Positions 47,263-58,580 are shown, counted from the first letter of the stretch. The stretch is 64,000 nt of DNA from Paguma larvata (GCA_030068075.1 CM057841.1:37861030-37925029), one strand, 5' to 3'. Numbers and translations: made by a program. The notes: generated from the letters alone by a model not told the origin.

Positions 47263-49875
47263 CTCTGAATATATTTCTTGATAAGCCTCAGATGGCTCTT
47301 GAGGTTTGCAAAGATTCATAATTAGTAGACAACGATGAGACTTAAAAAGTCTGACAGGGTTATATAGGGAAGACTCTTTGGTGTCATACTCACTGACAAA
47401 AAGAAAATAAATAAAATCATCTTGGCAACAACTATGGTTATATTGACTTTAAACTCTTCAAATACAGACACGAGGGATGTAAACCCACTCTCTTACAAAG
47501 GGAGATGTATTTGAATCACTCCATATATTCTCATCTACAGCCTATGTAACTATTTCTTATCTTTTTTTTTAGGATATCTAATTATATATCAAGTACACAC
47601 ACACACACACACTTACAGCTCTTTCATCCATAGGTCTACATTTTACAAATCTATGTATCTTTATTCTTCCCTTCTTTTAACAGCTCTTCCACTTTTTATC
47701 TATTAATCTATGTGCTTATCTATACATGTAACTATCTTGCCATATAAATCTCATTGTTTTTCTCTATGTGAAGTTACTGGTAAGCAGAATAGTAAAAAAC
47801 AGCAACAACTATCTCATAAAACAACCAAGTAATAAAGCATTTGGGTCTAAAAAATCAAATGGTAATGTTTAAAAGTCCAGGGAATCCAGGAAGTGCTATT
47901 ATTAAGCCTGTCATGTACAAATATCAAAGTTAAAGAAATAATATTAATAAATGCATGGACATTCTAAGGAAATCCCAACAGCTCCAAGATGTAAGGTTCT
48001 GAGAAGAGCATGCTTATACCAAAAATATATTGACAAAGGTGTCCCACATTCATTTTCGGCCAAGACTTCAGAATTTCACAAATGCATGCTTTGGAGCTGC
48101 CCTGACATGCAGTTGATTCATGTCTCTAACAGGCGAATGTGGGCAAAGTCTGAACTCTATATAAGCTTTTACTCTTTGGTCCCTTTTAATTCCTGATTTC
48201 CTGGAATGACAATGTAATGGAGAAACTCATAACACTGTGGGTGTTGATGCTAATTCACAGAGCTCTGGACACAAACATGGCTTGAATAACTTACAGAAGA
48301 CTTGCCCTTTAGCCTCTGGAATCAATAAATATCTTGAGTCCTAAAATATTAATTCTCATAGGAGGGCAAAGAGACAAGGAAGACAGCAGGATCACTGAAT
48401 TGTCTAGGTAGAATGCTACCTTGGTTTCTCAACCCTCGACCTATAATACAAAGTTTTTTGGAAGGTATTTTAATTTTCCTTATGATAAGTACAGATTTCC
48501 TGATAGGAGCATACTTCTCAGTATTTCAAACATGTATCCCTAATGAAGGTTAGCTTCTTTATGCAAAATAGAAACTACACAAACCTCACGTCATCTTCAA
48601 GTTTTGGAACCACAGCTGTTATAGGCATTCATATCAGGTAGAGCAGCTGGATTTCTTTTCAGAGTATTTATTTCAATCCCCATGATTTCCCACCCATGTT
48701 TTCCTAAAGAATTGCAGTTTTGCTCATCACTCTGAATCAAACAACACAAAAAAATATAATCAGATCCATCAAGATATGTATTTCCCCTTCCTCGTTTTGC
48801 ATCTTTCCATTAAAATAGAGAAATGGTACCATTTTTTTTTAAATCTAGCCAAGAGAGAGAAAGAAACCCACAACCTATATATTACAAGAAAAGAGAATGT
48901 GAGGTTTAAGACAGTTTGTTAGTATGAACATTCTTTGATCTTTTAAGCTTACATGACAAAAATTGTTTCTTTAATAATAAAAAAAGATGGAAATGAACTC
49001 TTTATTATTTTAGAAATCTCGTTCATATGGGACTGAAATAAGTACTGGGCAGTGACAAGAATGACAAGTTAATCCATGTAAGCTACGGTCATCATACTTT
49101 TTAATTCAGTCTTTAGAAATTGCAAATGTTACTATTTAGCTACATGCTAAACTAACATGTGACTTGTATAGAATCGAAAATCTTTTCTCATTGGACATGT
49201 GTTTGTAAGGCTTTTATAGTATAAAATTATACAGTGCTGCAAAATATTTACTTAAAAATAGCTTCTGGGATAATATAAATGTCTGAATCTTCAAAAGAGC
49301 ATATAATGTAAATTTATCAAATTACATCAAATAATGAAATATTATTAATACTTTAAAGACTCAGAAGTACAAAAAGCATTGCATTTTCCAAAATTCAGTG
49401 TTTATCAATTTACTTTGCTTTTTTTTTTTTTTTTAGTAAACCTATTTTGAATATAGATTGGAAAATGTTGCTATAGGTCCATTATACAATAAGAAACAAC
49501 TGAGGAATAGAGGAGAACAAAAGTAGAGAGTACTCTAAGTTTCCTGCCTCCATTCCTGTCTTCCTGCCCTCTGAAGAATTTTGTGCAAAAGCCATTAAGT
49601 GTTACTGGGCAGGATAACAATCTGTGTAAGGGTAGAAAGATGGAGGGAGAGTACAAGAGATAAACATTTGTCTGGGGTTGGGCAGAACGAGCAAATGGAA
49701 ATCCCTTACTACAGGATGTAAAGGGTGATGCAAATAATCAATATATTGAGGATAAGGAAACTCCGGTTCCTTACAGTTGGAGAAAGGAAAAAATATATAT
49801 ATATATAATGAAATCTCTGGTGTTGCTTTAGAACTGGAGGTTTAGAGACAAACTTGTGGTTTTCAAAAGATGGAC
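47263..49875. other. Intronic sequence without recognised feature
   Basis: About 2.6 kb without recognised repeats apart from short (CA)n at 47598-47612, T-runs near 48833 and 49420-49434, and (TA)n at 49793-49808. No exon signal. Confidence 0.4.
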
Positions 49876-50194
49876 TGTGCATTAGTTTCCAATGGCTACC
49901 TGAACAAAATATCACAAATTGGGCTGCTGAAAACTAAAAATTTATCATCTCACAGTTGTGGAGTCTAAAATCAGCGTTGACTGGCCCACATTTCTTCTAA
50001 AGAATGTTCCCTTGCCCCTTCCAGCTACTAGTAGCTCTGGACATTTCTTAAGGCAGCATTCCAATCTCTGCCTCCACCTAACTCATGGCCTTGATTTAAC
50101 CACTTACATCTGTAAACACCTCATTTGCAAATAAAGGTACATTCTAAAGTCCTGGCAGACAAAACTTGGGGGGGAGACCGTTCAACTCAGTATA
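49876..50194 (-). mobile_element. MLT1-type LTR (ERVL-MaLR)
   Basis: Plus strand shows the reverse complement: TGTGCATTAGTTTCCAATGG, AACAAAATATCACAAATTGG, AATTTATCATCTCACAG and CCAATCTCTGCCTCCACC through TTCAACTCAGTATA. Internal order is conserved; about one third is deleted. Sense orientation relative to CDH8. Confidence 0.78.
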
Positions 50195-50195
50195 G

Positions 50196-50227
<32 letters not shown>
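50195..50227. repeat. (GT)n microsatellite
   Basis: About 13 GT units ending GCGCGCAC, adjoining the MLT1 boundary. Confidence 0.93.
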
Positions 50228-50228
<1 letters not shown>

Positions 50229-50419
50229 CATGCTCTCATACATTACTTCTTTCTGCCCTGTCCACTGAGAAGATACGGGAGTAGCAACACCCTGAGCATT
50301 GAATACAACCAATACCCTGAATATGGCACCAAATACAAGTCTGTTTTAAATGGAACCAAGTGTCTTTGTATAAATGGCAAATTCCAGGGCCAGAGAAGGG
50401 AAAGTACAAAAGAAATCTA

Positions 50420-51440
50420 GAACACTGGCCAGAGAGAAAACTGTACCCAAAAAATGATGAGGCATGATAAGGGATGTCAAAAGGACACAGAACCAGCTTC
50501 AAGGGTATGTCATGGCCAAGTCTGATATAAATGTGATTCATAACTATTATCATGGCATTAAGATAAATAATGACAATAAGATAGCATAACTCACTAAATA
50601 AAACAGAAATATAAAAGTCCAAATTAACATAAATAAATGCACAAGCAAATAAATGGAAAGAAAACAAAGTTTTTCCTTAAAGAAGAATGTCAAGTAATCA
50701 ATGCAGACGGAATGCGGGAATTAGTACAACCACCATTTGGCAGCTGTCACGGTAATAATTAATTCAGCCAAGAAACTTTAATGAATGCAAAAACTGGGAG
50801 GTAGTAATTTGATGAAGAATAAGATATTTACTTAGGCTCAACGCATCTACCCACAAAGTTGTTATTAAGTAAAAAGAATAAAAATAAAATAATTTTACAA
50901 TGGAGACACATGGTGGACACCACCTTAATAAAGTGATTAAAAGTTATTATCACCAATAATGTAATAAATCAAAATCTTGTACCACCTGATACAAATTAAG
51001 AAGTTATTATCTGTGTTAGCACTGCCCAAGATGCATATTCTGGGTCTAACCTAAAGCAAACATCAGACAAATCATAACTAAGGAATTCTATAGATTGACT
51101 CTTCTATAATCTCTAAGCAAAAGGGTCATAAAAGCAAAGGAAAGACTTAAGAACCATTCCAGATTGAAGCACTATAAAGAGACATAATGGTAATGTACCT
51201 ACAGACCTGGATTTGATACTTTTAATATAAAAAAAACATTACTGCCATGACTGGAGACATGTGATTGAGGTCTGTGCTATCAATAGTAATGGTCTATCAA
51301 TATAAATTTCCTGATGGTGATGGCTGCAGTGTGCTTGTGGGAAGAACTTACTGAGGTTTTCCATGGGGATGGGGCATCAAGTCAGCAACTCACTCTCAAA
51401 TGGTTCAAGGAAAATAGACTTGAACTACATTTACCCCTTT
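50420..51440 (+). mobile_element. L1ME-type 3' UTR fragment
   Basis: AAACATCAGACAAATCATAA, AAGCAAAGGAAAGACTTAAG, AACCATTCCAGATTGAAGC, AAAGAGACATAATGGTAATG and GCAACTCACTCTCAAATGGT are the L1ME 3' UTR landmarks (AACATCAGACAAATCCAAAT, AACTGTTCCAGATTAAAGG, AAGGAGACATGACAACT, CAACTTACTCTCAAATGGTT). The 5' limit is uncertain. Confidence 0.7.
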
Positions 51441-51773
51441 TCTCTAAGATTAAATGTATTCCAAATCAAAGGTAATAAAAGACATGAAATAAATAAAACA
51501 GTATCTTATGTGGGCCTTCCTCCAAAAGAAGATTTGAGGATATTTATCATAAAAGGACATATTTATAAAGAAAAGGCTTAATATTAATGGCAAGAGAAGA
51601 CAGATAGAAGGAAAATGACAGAAATTATTTTCAAATTTTAACAGTTTCCTCTCGCTGAGTTAGTGTTCAAGGAGAGTAAGTTTACTTGTGTATTGTGTAC
51701 TGACTTTCATAACCACTTCAGCTGTAAGCCTTTGGAAAGCAGGGAGAAATGCCTTTTTAAAATATACCTTACT

Positions 51774-51989
51774 GGGGCACCTGGGTGGCTCAGTCAGTTG
51801 AGCGTCTGACTTCAGCTCAGGTATTGATCACGGTTCAGTTTGTGAGTTCAAGCCTTGCACTGGGCTCAGTGCTGTCAGCACAGAGCCTGCTTTGGATCCT
51901 CTGTCCCCCTCTCTCTTCCTCCCCCACTGTTACTTTCTCTTTCTCTTTCTCTCTCTCAAATATAAACATTAAAAATAATAAAATAAAAT
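51774..51989 (+). mobile_element. Feline CanSINE
   Basis: GGGGCACCTGGGTGGCTCAG head, GAGTTCAAGCCTTGC B box, CT-rich end and (AAAAT)n tail. TSD AAAATATACCT (51759-51769) against AAAATATATCT (51990-52000). Confidence 0.93.
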
Positions 51990-52417
51990 AAAATATATCT
52001 AGCATACTAAGTTATCTTTTAACTTCCTTCTAATATTTTGGGTGGATATTTTTGGAGGATAGTACATTCTCCTCTTGCATTCACAACCAGGAAATCCAGA
52101 GTCAGTCTTAGTTACTCTCTTTAATCTTTATCTTCACCACATGGCTCCTAATTAATTTAATTGTTATCTGAATATGTATGTGATGTATTGTTCTGACATT
52201 TGTAACATACTTCTGTGCCTGTGTTGAAACTTGTGTAACGCTCTACCCAAACTTTTCCTTTTCGTATCTTAGTTTTTTATTCAATTTTCAATGTATGTTG
52301 ACCTCAAGTGGTCATCCACCTTGGAAAAAATATGAACTATTATAAATATGCAGCAGAAGCATAGTCCTCATATAAGTACAATTCTCTAGAGATATTATCA
52401 AAGATGAGTACAGCATA

Positions 52418-52640
52418 CTGGTTAAACCCATGAGAGCTAGAGCCCGATGTCTGGATTTAAATCCCAGCGCCTCGACTTACTGTCTGGATTTGGATTACCT
52501 ATTATTTTCCTTATTTTTCTGATTAAAAATAATGAGAAATAAGGAAGTTAATATCAGTACTGGTGGTGGAGGGTTGTCGCAGATATTAAAAGCATTGAAC
52601 ACAGCTTCTGGCAAATAGAAACTTTTCAATATGCATTGAT
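52418..52640 (+). repeat. MIR SINE, nearly full length
   Basis: GTCTGGATTTAAATCCCAGC, CTCGACTTACTGTCTGGATT, TTATCAGTACTG-like centre, GTCGCAGATATTAAAAGC and GAACACAGCTTCTGGCAAAT cover MIR from the GGATTCGAATCCC start to the GCCTGGCAC end. Confidence 0.72.
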
Positions 52641-52939
52641 CACCCTTAGAGAAGCCCTGAATCTCAAAGAAAACTAAGAAAGCCTCCAGTGTTATGTTTC
52701 ATATAACTGTATACTCTACAATGCAGTAATGTCTACCAGCTTAAGCACTATTTGGCTTCTCATTCCTTCACTACTGCATTCACCAATATGCCCTTTTGAA
52801 TGAAACAGGGTTCATTTCAACATATATGTATTTTTTGAAATATAAAGGTAAGGCTTGCTGAGAAATTTTTCATTGACCAAGGCATTGATACAGGTTACTG
52901 AATCTTACTAGTAGATGTAACTCACAAAAAGACAGCTGT

Positions 52940-53155
52940 AAAGAAACTAATATACGTTGGTCACTAACTCTATGGTCTGCCAAGTACTTTATATGTAATC
53001 ATTAAATTTTTCCCAACATATTTATTTTGGTAGAGATCATTGTGCACCCTATACAGATAAAGTAAGGCTTCTATGGATTTTGTCACTTGCACAAATAAAA
53101 GGCAGGTTGGCAGGCAAACCATCTGAGATTCTGTTTTCAACTCAAATAAAAAGTT
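52940..53155 (+). repeat. MIR SINE fragment
   Basis: GCCAAGTACTTTATATGTAA, CAGATAAAGTAAGGCTTCTA, TTTGTCACTTGCACAAATAA follow MIR (GCGCTTTACATGTA, CAGATGAGGAAACTGAGGC, TAACTTGCCCAAGGTC). Confidence 0.6.
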
Positions 53156-53984
53156 TATTTCATTTGAACACAGGTGTAGGCATATGGTCAGGGTTAAACA
53201 CCCTTCACTCCAATGTACCACGGCATTAAAAATATCTATTTTGTCTGGATCTCATTAGGTGTAGGCAAATTTGCATTGAAAAACCCACCTCAACAATGCT
53301 AGTTTGGGATTCACAGTTAAAATCAGACAAGCTCACATGCCACTCTTTATATGGTATTTCTATAAAAGAGAATTCTCATCAAATTCTGAAATTCACAGTA
53401 GAATATAAAAGAGCCGTGTCTCTAGCTTCCAAGTAAGATATTTCTAAAATAATTTGGCTGCCATTTGGGCAAATATATATGTGTGTTTTGTCTTGACAGC
53501 CTGTCAGCTGGCAGACAGTTCTTGAACATCACATTCATTTCAATTTAATATTGGTAAATTTCTCAATTAGAATTTTATTTTTCACTTTCCGCACAATGAA
53601 ATCCCCAGTCCTGGCTGGCATTCCTCAGGGCGTGCAGGTGCAAGTGCTGGCATTTCTGCAGTAGCAAAGGAAGAAAAATGAAAGAACTAAGGAGGGGAGG
53701 GAAGAGCCAGGCTGAGAGAGAACAGTGGTAATGGGGAGAGAAAGGAGATAGTAGCTGACCTTCATCCTGATATTCACCTTCATGAGAAATGAAGGGAATA
53801 ATTCACAGTTGACAATAAAATAGTGCAGCTGCCTCTGCTTCCTTTAACCAGAGAGGCTGGAGTCAAACAGAAACCAGACGCCCAATGCATAAAATCAATA
53901 CTTGAGGAAAGGTCCAAAGGTAATGTGGGAAACAGATTAATAAAAATGATTTTAAAAACGGCAACAACCAATTTTGCACACTTA

Positions 53985-54200
53985 CTTACTTTACAGCATA
54001 CCTTTACCTTGTGTTTTCTCATGCGATTCTCACACAATGAAAGCAAGATGGAAATTATTATCTTTGCATTGTAGCTTGGGAAAATAAGCAATAATTTAAC
54101 CTCCCTGAACTTCAAAGTCAACCAGATAATAAGGGATGGAACTAGGATTCAAAACTCCATCTATCTAACTTCAAAAACCACACTTTTAATTGCAGCACAG
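53985..54200 (+). repeat. MIR SINE
   Basis: CATGCGATTCTCACACAATG, GATGGAAATTATTATCTTTG, GAAAATAAGCAATAATTTAA, GGATGGAACTAGGATTCAAA and TCTATCTAACTTC follow the MIR core to its TCTGACTCC end. Confidence 0.75.
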
Positions 54201-54273
54201 ACCACAGGTTTTTGGAAGATGTGCCACAGGCTATATGTTTTAAAAAAAGTAACTGTGTATATGGTACTATAGG

Positions 54274-54473
54274 TTATTTCCTTTAGACTCTACTTAATTA
54301 TCAAGAAAATGCATACATATTTATAAGTATACATTTATACACTGTATTATGTAGCTAATATTACATTATTTCTTTTAGTCTCTACTTATCAAGAAAAATC
54401 TTTTACATAGAGGCAAAATGCATATATACTTACAAGTATACACTTATACACTGTATTGTGTAGCTAATATTAT
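54274..54473. repeat. Imperfect ~92-bp tandem duplication
   Basis: Unit 1 (54274-54365) and unit 2 (54366-54473) both run TTATTTC(C/T)TTTAG, CTCTACTTA, ATCAAGAAAA, AAATGCATA, AAGTATACA, TTATACACTGTATT and GTAGCTAATATTA. Unit 2 carries an extra block (TCTTTTACATAGAGGC) and about a tenth of positions differ. Confidence 0.88.
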
Positions 54474-54867
54474 GTTTAATATACTATTCTTAGCTAAATG
54501 ACCTTGAAGTCTTCAGGAGTTTTGGGGGTATTCTTACTCAATGTATTTATCAAGTACATGACTCATAGACACAGAAAAGGAAACCTCTGACATATTTATA
54601 ATAAACAGATATAGATTTGGCCATTATGATGCAGGAATCATAATCATGAGTTGAAAACAAAAGTTTATCACTTATCAGCAATTAAGACAAAGTGTTCTGT
54701 ATGTATTGTAGGTATCAGGAGTCCTTTAAAACCATCTTACTATATTCTAGATAAAAAATAAAAAGATAAAATAAGAGAAACTCTCTGCTTTAAATGAGTT
54801 AATGAAAGAAAAAGGGAAAGAGAAAAAAAATTGTGTTTCTCAGTTCCTGTTTGCATGTCAGATACTT

Positions 54868-55089
54868 CTCTTTTTAATTTTTGTTTAATGTTTGAGAGAC
54901 AGACAGACAGACAGACAGACACAGAGTGTGAGTGGGGAGGGGCAGAAAGAGAAGACACAGAATCCGAAGCAGGTTTCAGACTCTGAGCTGTCAGCACAGA
55001 GCCCGATACAGAGCTCAAACTCAAGAACTGCGAGATCATGACCTGAGCTGAAGTCAGATGCTTAACCAACTGAGCCACCCAAGTGCCCC
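54868..55089 (-). mobile_element. Feline CanSINE with (GACA)n
   Basis: Reverse SINE ending GAGCCACCCAAGTGCCCC, with an internal (GACA)n run (54898-54921). TSD TGCATGTCAGATACTT (54852-54867) against TGCATGTCAGATTCTT (55090-55105). Confidence 0.95.
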
Positions 55090-55105
55090 TGCATGTCAGA
55101 TTCTT

Positions 55106-56358
55106 AAAGAAGTATAAACATGGAGGTGCTTTTGCTCAATTGTGGGTTTCTTCTTGTGGTGATGGTAGAAAGGTGATTGCCTGCTAGAAAGCCATAGAAA
55201 TTTCCCTAGAAAACATGTCATTTCAACCAGCTGAGGAAGAGCAACTGGAAGAAGAAGAAGAAGAAAGTAGAATTCCTTTCTGTGGGTAGAATGGAGTCCT
55301 GGCAAGAGAAATACATGTGTAAGATATGAAGACCTAAAATGCTCCTTCACTGCTGCAATGGATCTATCTACCAAAGTTATATTGTAGGTTAAGAGGAAAG
55401 AAATCAAATGAAGCCAAGCTGTTTACCTAATTGTGGCCTTCAATTCATACTTTTACTTCTGTTTTCTAGTTGTCTCATCATTTCACCTGCTTTAATTTAT
55501 GTGATTTTGCTGCACAGCATGTATCCTTGTAGGCTGTCTTGAAGGCAATTTGAAACAAGTCAGGGCACTTATTACATATGTAAGAATGACTTTTGTGATC
55601 TTGGATTCTGAATTTTGGATCCCACCTTTTCTTGTCAGATAAGGAAGAGGTATAACACCCTTCCTCTAATAGTATAAAGTCTGGGAATAGGCATTTCCTA
55701 GTCCAAGGCCAGAGGTAGAGGATAAATAAACCTATCCAAAAAAAGAAAAGGGAGAAAAATCATGTTTTGTAATATGGACTCCTCAGTAAAACATCATGGA
55801 TTCTTGAATGCCTCCAAACAAGCATGAATCTAGTGCTCCTAGAGATAGTTCGGTTACAAAGAAGTCTCTGACAACTGTGATTTCCTAATTCACTCTTGAC
55901 TTGACCCACCAGCTCAATCCAATATCTGGCTGACTACAGATTTAGACCATTTTCTCTTTCGCTATGTGCTGCATCTGCATGTGAATATACACAAACAAAT
56001 AATTAAACATCAAGCAAATATCAATAGGATTAGTCTGGCATGTTGGAACAAATCTTGATAAATCCATCTCAGTAACAATACTCAAACTACAAGTTTATGA
56101 GAGGAATACAAATTCAGCCTATTGAAGTACTGTCGTTGTAAGGAGAGATATTTTAATAAAACTGCTTCGTCAGTTCCTATTACTAAGGGACTAAAGCTAC
56201 TGAGCTGTGGAACTTAGGCCAAAAAAGGGGATTTGGAAATGCAAATTAGAGATAAGACGGTAATAAATGTCTTTTATTCAGCAACACACCAGCCCTGATG
56301 CCAGGAGCTATTTTAAAGAGGACTCTTAATAGTTCTGCGAAATTGGAAGCATACTTAC
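55106..56358. other. Intron start downstream of the EC1 exon
   Basis: Contains a short (GAA)n at 55252-55266; otherwise no recognised repeat. The minus-strand donor GTAAGTATGC lies at its right end. Confidence 0.5.
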
Positions 56359-56653
56359 CCAAAATGGACATCTCTGGCACAGTGGCATGATAGGGTCCAT
56401 TAAGAAACTCTGGTGCATTGTCGTTGATGTCTTGAACTTTAATAATAAATTCAGAAGGAGGTTCCAGAGGCTTGTTCGTCTCCCAGTCCACTGCCTGAGC
56501 TGTTAGAGTATACTCAGCCTTTTCCTCCCGGTCAAGTCTTTTTATAGCATGGATATCTCCTGTTATATCATTTATTTGAAATATTGTCCCAGCTCCATCA
56601 CCTGACAGGATATACTTGATTTTTTTGCTCCCAGGATCCAGGTCTGTGTGCAG
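56359..56653 (-). CDS. CDH8: CDH8 internal exon, 295 nt (EC1 to EC1-EC2 linker)
   Basis: Internal exon of a type II classical cadherin, a calcium-dependent homophilic adhesion receptor of neuronal membranes. Read on the minus strand it opens [20 protein letters not shown], passes through the EC1 calcium-site motif [11 protein letters not shown], then [15 protein letters not shown], and reaches the linker motif [10 protein letters not shown] followed by [16 protein letters not shown] at the start of EC2. Acceptor is CATTTTAG before CTGCAC; donor is G|GTAAGTATGC, close to consensus. Length 295 nt, entering in phase 0 and leaving in phase 1, matches the conserved exon of classical cadherins. The two-proline segment PLEPPSEF with [21 protein letters not shown] fits CDH8 better than CDH11 (NPPEFLHETYHANVPERS) or the CDH6/9/10 group as I remember them. 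The mature N-terminus with the type II adhesion tryptophans would lie in the preceding exon, outside the window. Frame is open, no lesion seen. Family near certain; paralogue very likely. Confidence 0.9.
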
Positions 56654-56829
56654 CTAAAATGCAAAGTGACATTGGTTAACAATGGGCAATTTGCAGTTAT
56701 TTTTTTAAACATCTTGTGTTTGAATGTCAATTTGACTCTTTCTACATTCATCCTAACATCAGCAATTCCTGCTAATAGTAGTTGTACAAACAGTTTAGGC
56801 ACTGTATGCATATCAATCGAAATGAAATA

Positions 56830-57064
56830 CAGGGTGCCTGGGTGGCTCAGTTGATTAAGCATCCAACTTCGGCTCAGGTCATGATATCGCAATTCTTGAG
56901 CTCGAGCCCCACATCAGGCTCTCTGCTGACAGCTTGGACACTGGAGCCTACTTCAGATTCCCTGTCTCCTTCTCTCTCTGCCCTTTCCCCGCTTGTGTTC
57001 TATCTCTCTCTCTCTCAAAAATAAATAAAACATTAAACAAAATTTTAAAAAAAATTATAAAACA
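56830..57064 (+). mobile_element. Feline CanSINE, 176 bp from the CDH8 EC1 exon
   Basis: CAGGGTGCCTGGGTGGCTCA head, GAGCTCGAGCCCCAC B box, A-rich tail. TSD AAATGAAATA at 56820-56829 and 57065-57074. Antisense to CDH8. Forms a tail-to-tail inverted pair with the next SINE. Confidence 0.94.
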
Positions 57065-57109
57065 AAATGAAATATAATAAAATGTATACAAATCAGTTCA
57101 AACAGTTTT

Positions 57110-57313
57110 TTTTTAATGTTTATTTATTTTTGAGAGAGAGAGAGCGTGAGTAGGGGAGTTGCAAAGAGAGAGAGGAAGACACAGAACCTGAACCAGGCTC
57201 CAGGCTCTAAGCTGTCAGCACAGATCCTGACGTGGGGCTAGAGTTCAATAATGGTGAGATTATGACCTGAGCCAAAGCTGGATGCTCAACCAACTGAGTC
57301 ATCCAGCCACCCC
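57110..57313 (-). mobile_element. Feline CanSINE, inverted partner
   Basis: Reverse SINE: T-run, GAGAGAGAGAGAGCGTGAGT, CTGAGTCATCCAGCCACCCC. TSD CAGTTCAAACAGTTTT (57094-57109) against CAGTTTGAACAGTTTT (57314-57329). 45 bp from the preceding plus-strand SINE. Confidence 0.94.
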
Positions 57314-57519
57314 CAGTTTGAACAGTTTTAAAAAGTACTCTGACCTGTTCAGTGTAAACTGACATATATTAAGAATGATAAAAGGATCAAGAGGAAAACA
57401 CAAAAATACATGTATTCTTTTCCATTTATGAATACATTTTTTTTCAGGCTGTTCTTCTTACCTACTTTTAATGGATCATTCTCAGTGTGTCAACAACTAT
57501 GGGATATCCTTCCTATATG

Positions 57520-57672
57520 GTAATTCTCTTAACTTTTCCAGAAGTTGATAAGTTATAGTATTTCACATGAAACGTAAGAAAAGTGAGGTTTGACAAGGCC
57601 CAGAGTAACCTCTCCAAAGTTTCTCTTTGATAGAATCAAGTACAGTAGACCCAGAATTCAAGTCAGGTCTAC
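57520..57672 (+). repeat. MIR SINE fragment
   Basis: GAAAAGTGAGGTTTGACAAG, AGTAACCTCTCCAAAG and AGTAGACCCAGAATTCAAGT keep MIR order (GAAACTGAGGCTTAG, AGTAACTTGCCCAAGG, GGATTCGAACCC). Confidence 0.6.
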
Positions 57673-57759
57673 CTATTAGAAAAACAAAAATAATCCGACC
57701 TGATGTAAAGCAAGACCTTATGTTCTCTGTGACCTCCTCTTGTTTGATTTGTATAATTC

Positions 57760-57888
57760 TTCTGGTCCTGGAAAATTATTTCCATTTTATAAAGAAGAAC
57801 GGTGGGACCAGAAAAGGGTCACCTTTGGAAAATCAACACATTGCAGCAGAAATACAAATTCATCTCAGGTCAGGGTGTCATCACCAGC
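57760..57888 (+). repeat. MIR SINE fragment, second
   Basis: ATTTCCATTTTATAAAGAAG, GGGTCACCTTTGGAAAATCA and AGCAGAAATACAAATTCATC give a second, independent MIR core pattern 240 bp after the first. Confidence 0.55.
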
Positions 57889-58010
57889 TACATCATGGCA
57901 TAAGCTTTACTACTTTTAACCACTGACCTTTGTTCCACATCTTTCCTTAAGCTATTCTTTCCAGTTTATCTCTTCATTCAAGCAAAAGACCCTACAGGCA
58001 TTATATCCCA

Positions 58011-58580
58011 TGATGGAAACCAAAACTATCCTTCAAGCAATAACTAATTGCCCAGAGGAAGAGTTCCATGGTCCCAGACCACCAAGACCAGTTTGAACTA
58101 AATCTCTGACTCACTCCTGTGCAGATCACCATGGAGTGACAGAGTTACCTTTACCTTATTATAAAACTAGTATCTCCACCCTGGGAGGAGCGCAAGCCTC
58201 ATTTGTATAACATACAAAGGTAATATGTATATGCATGTTTCCTTAAGGCACATGCAGCAACTTATGCCCACCTCTACATCCAATGTATAACATACAAAGG
58301 TAATATGTATATGCATGTTTCCTTAAGGCACATGCAGCAACTTATGCCCACCTCTACATCCCCTTTCTAAATATTCATCCTAACTCTAAAACAAACAAAC
58401 AAACAAAAGAACAGAAAAAAGAAAAAAAAATTACCCTTGTTCGAGTCACAGCTTTTGAAGTTACTCCCCATTGTCTCCTTACTTGTCACAAATAAAGTTT
58501 ACTTCGTGCGACAACACTAGCTGGTGTAGTTTCAATTTGTGACTCACCGAGGATTGAACTCATGTTGATTCGGTTACAAA
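58011..58580 (+). mobile_element. Putative ERV solo LTR (class I-like)
   Basis: About 570 bp with LTR-like architecture: possible TGATGGAAACC start, AATAAA poly(A) signal at 58491-58496 followed by GT-rich sequence (GCTGGTGTAG), and a U5-like end GTGACTCACCGAGGATTGAA. The CAAATTAT-style promoter elements and a TSD could not be defined, so both boundaries are guesses. An exact 80-bp tandem repeat lies in the would-be U3. No viral coding sequence. Confidence 0.4.
58204..58361. repeat. Exact 80-bp tandem duplication
   Basis: Unit 58204-58283 (TGTATAACATACAAAGGTAA ... CCTCTACATCCAA) is repeated at 58284-58361 with no mismatch over 78 bp. Confidence 0.97.

Larger units (their letters stand above)
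13211..56358 (-). other. CDH8: CDH8 intron between the EC1/linker exon and the EC2 exon
   Basis: Phase-1 GT-AG intron of 43,148 nt bounded by GTAAGT at 56358 and TTTTTTTTAG ending at 13211. It holds most of the window's transposable elements. Long introns are normal for type II cadherins. No other exon with recognisable cadherin sequence was found inside it on the minus strand. Confidence 0.88.

Noticed and set aside
58204..58361. CRISPR-like direct repeats
   Set aside because: Two adjacent 80-bp copies with no spacers, in a mammalian intron; a tandem duplication.
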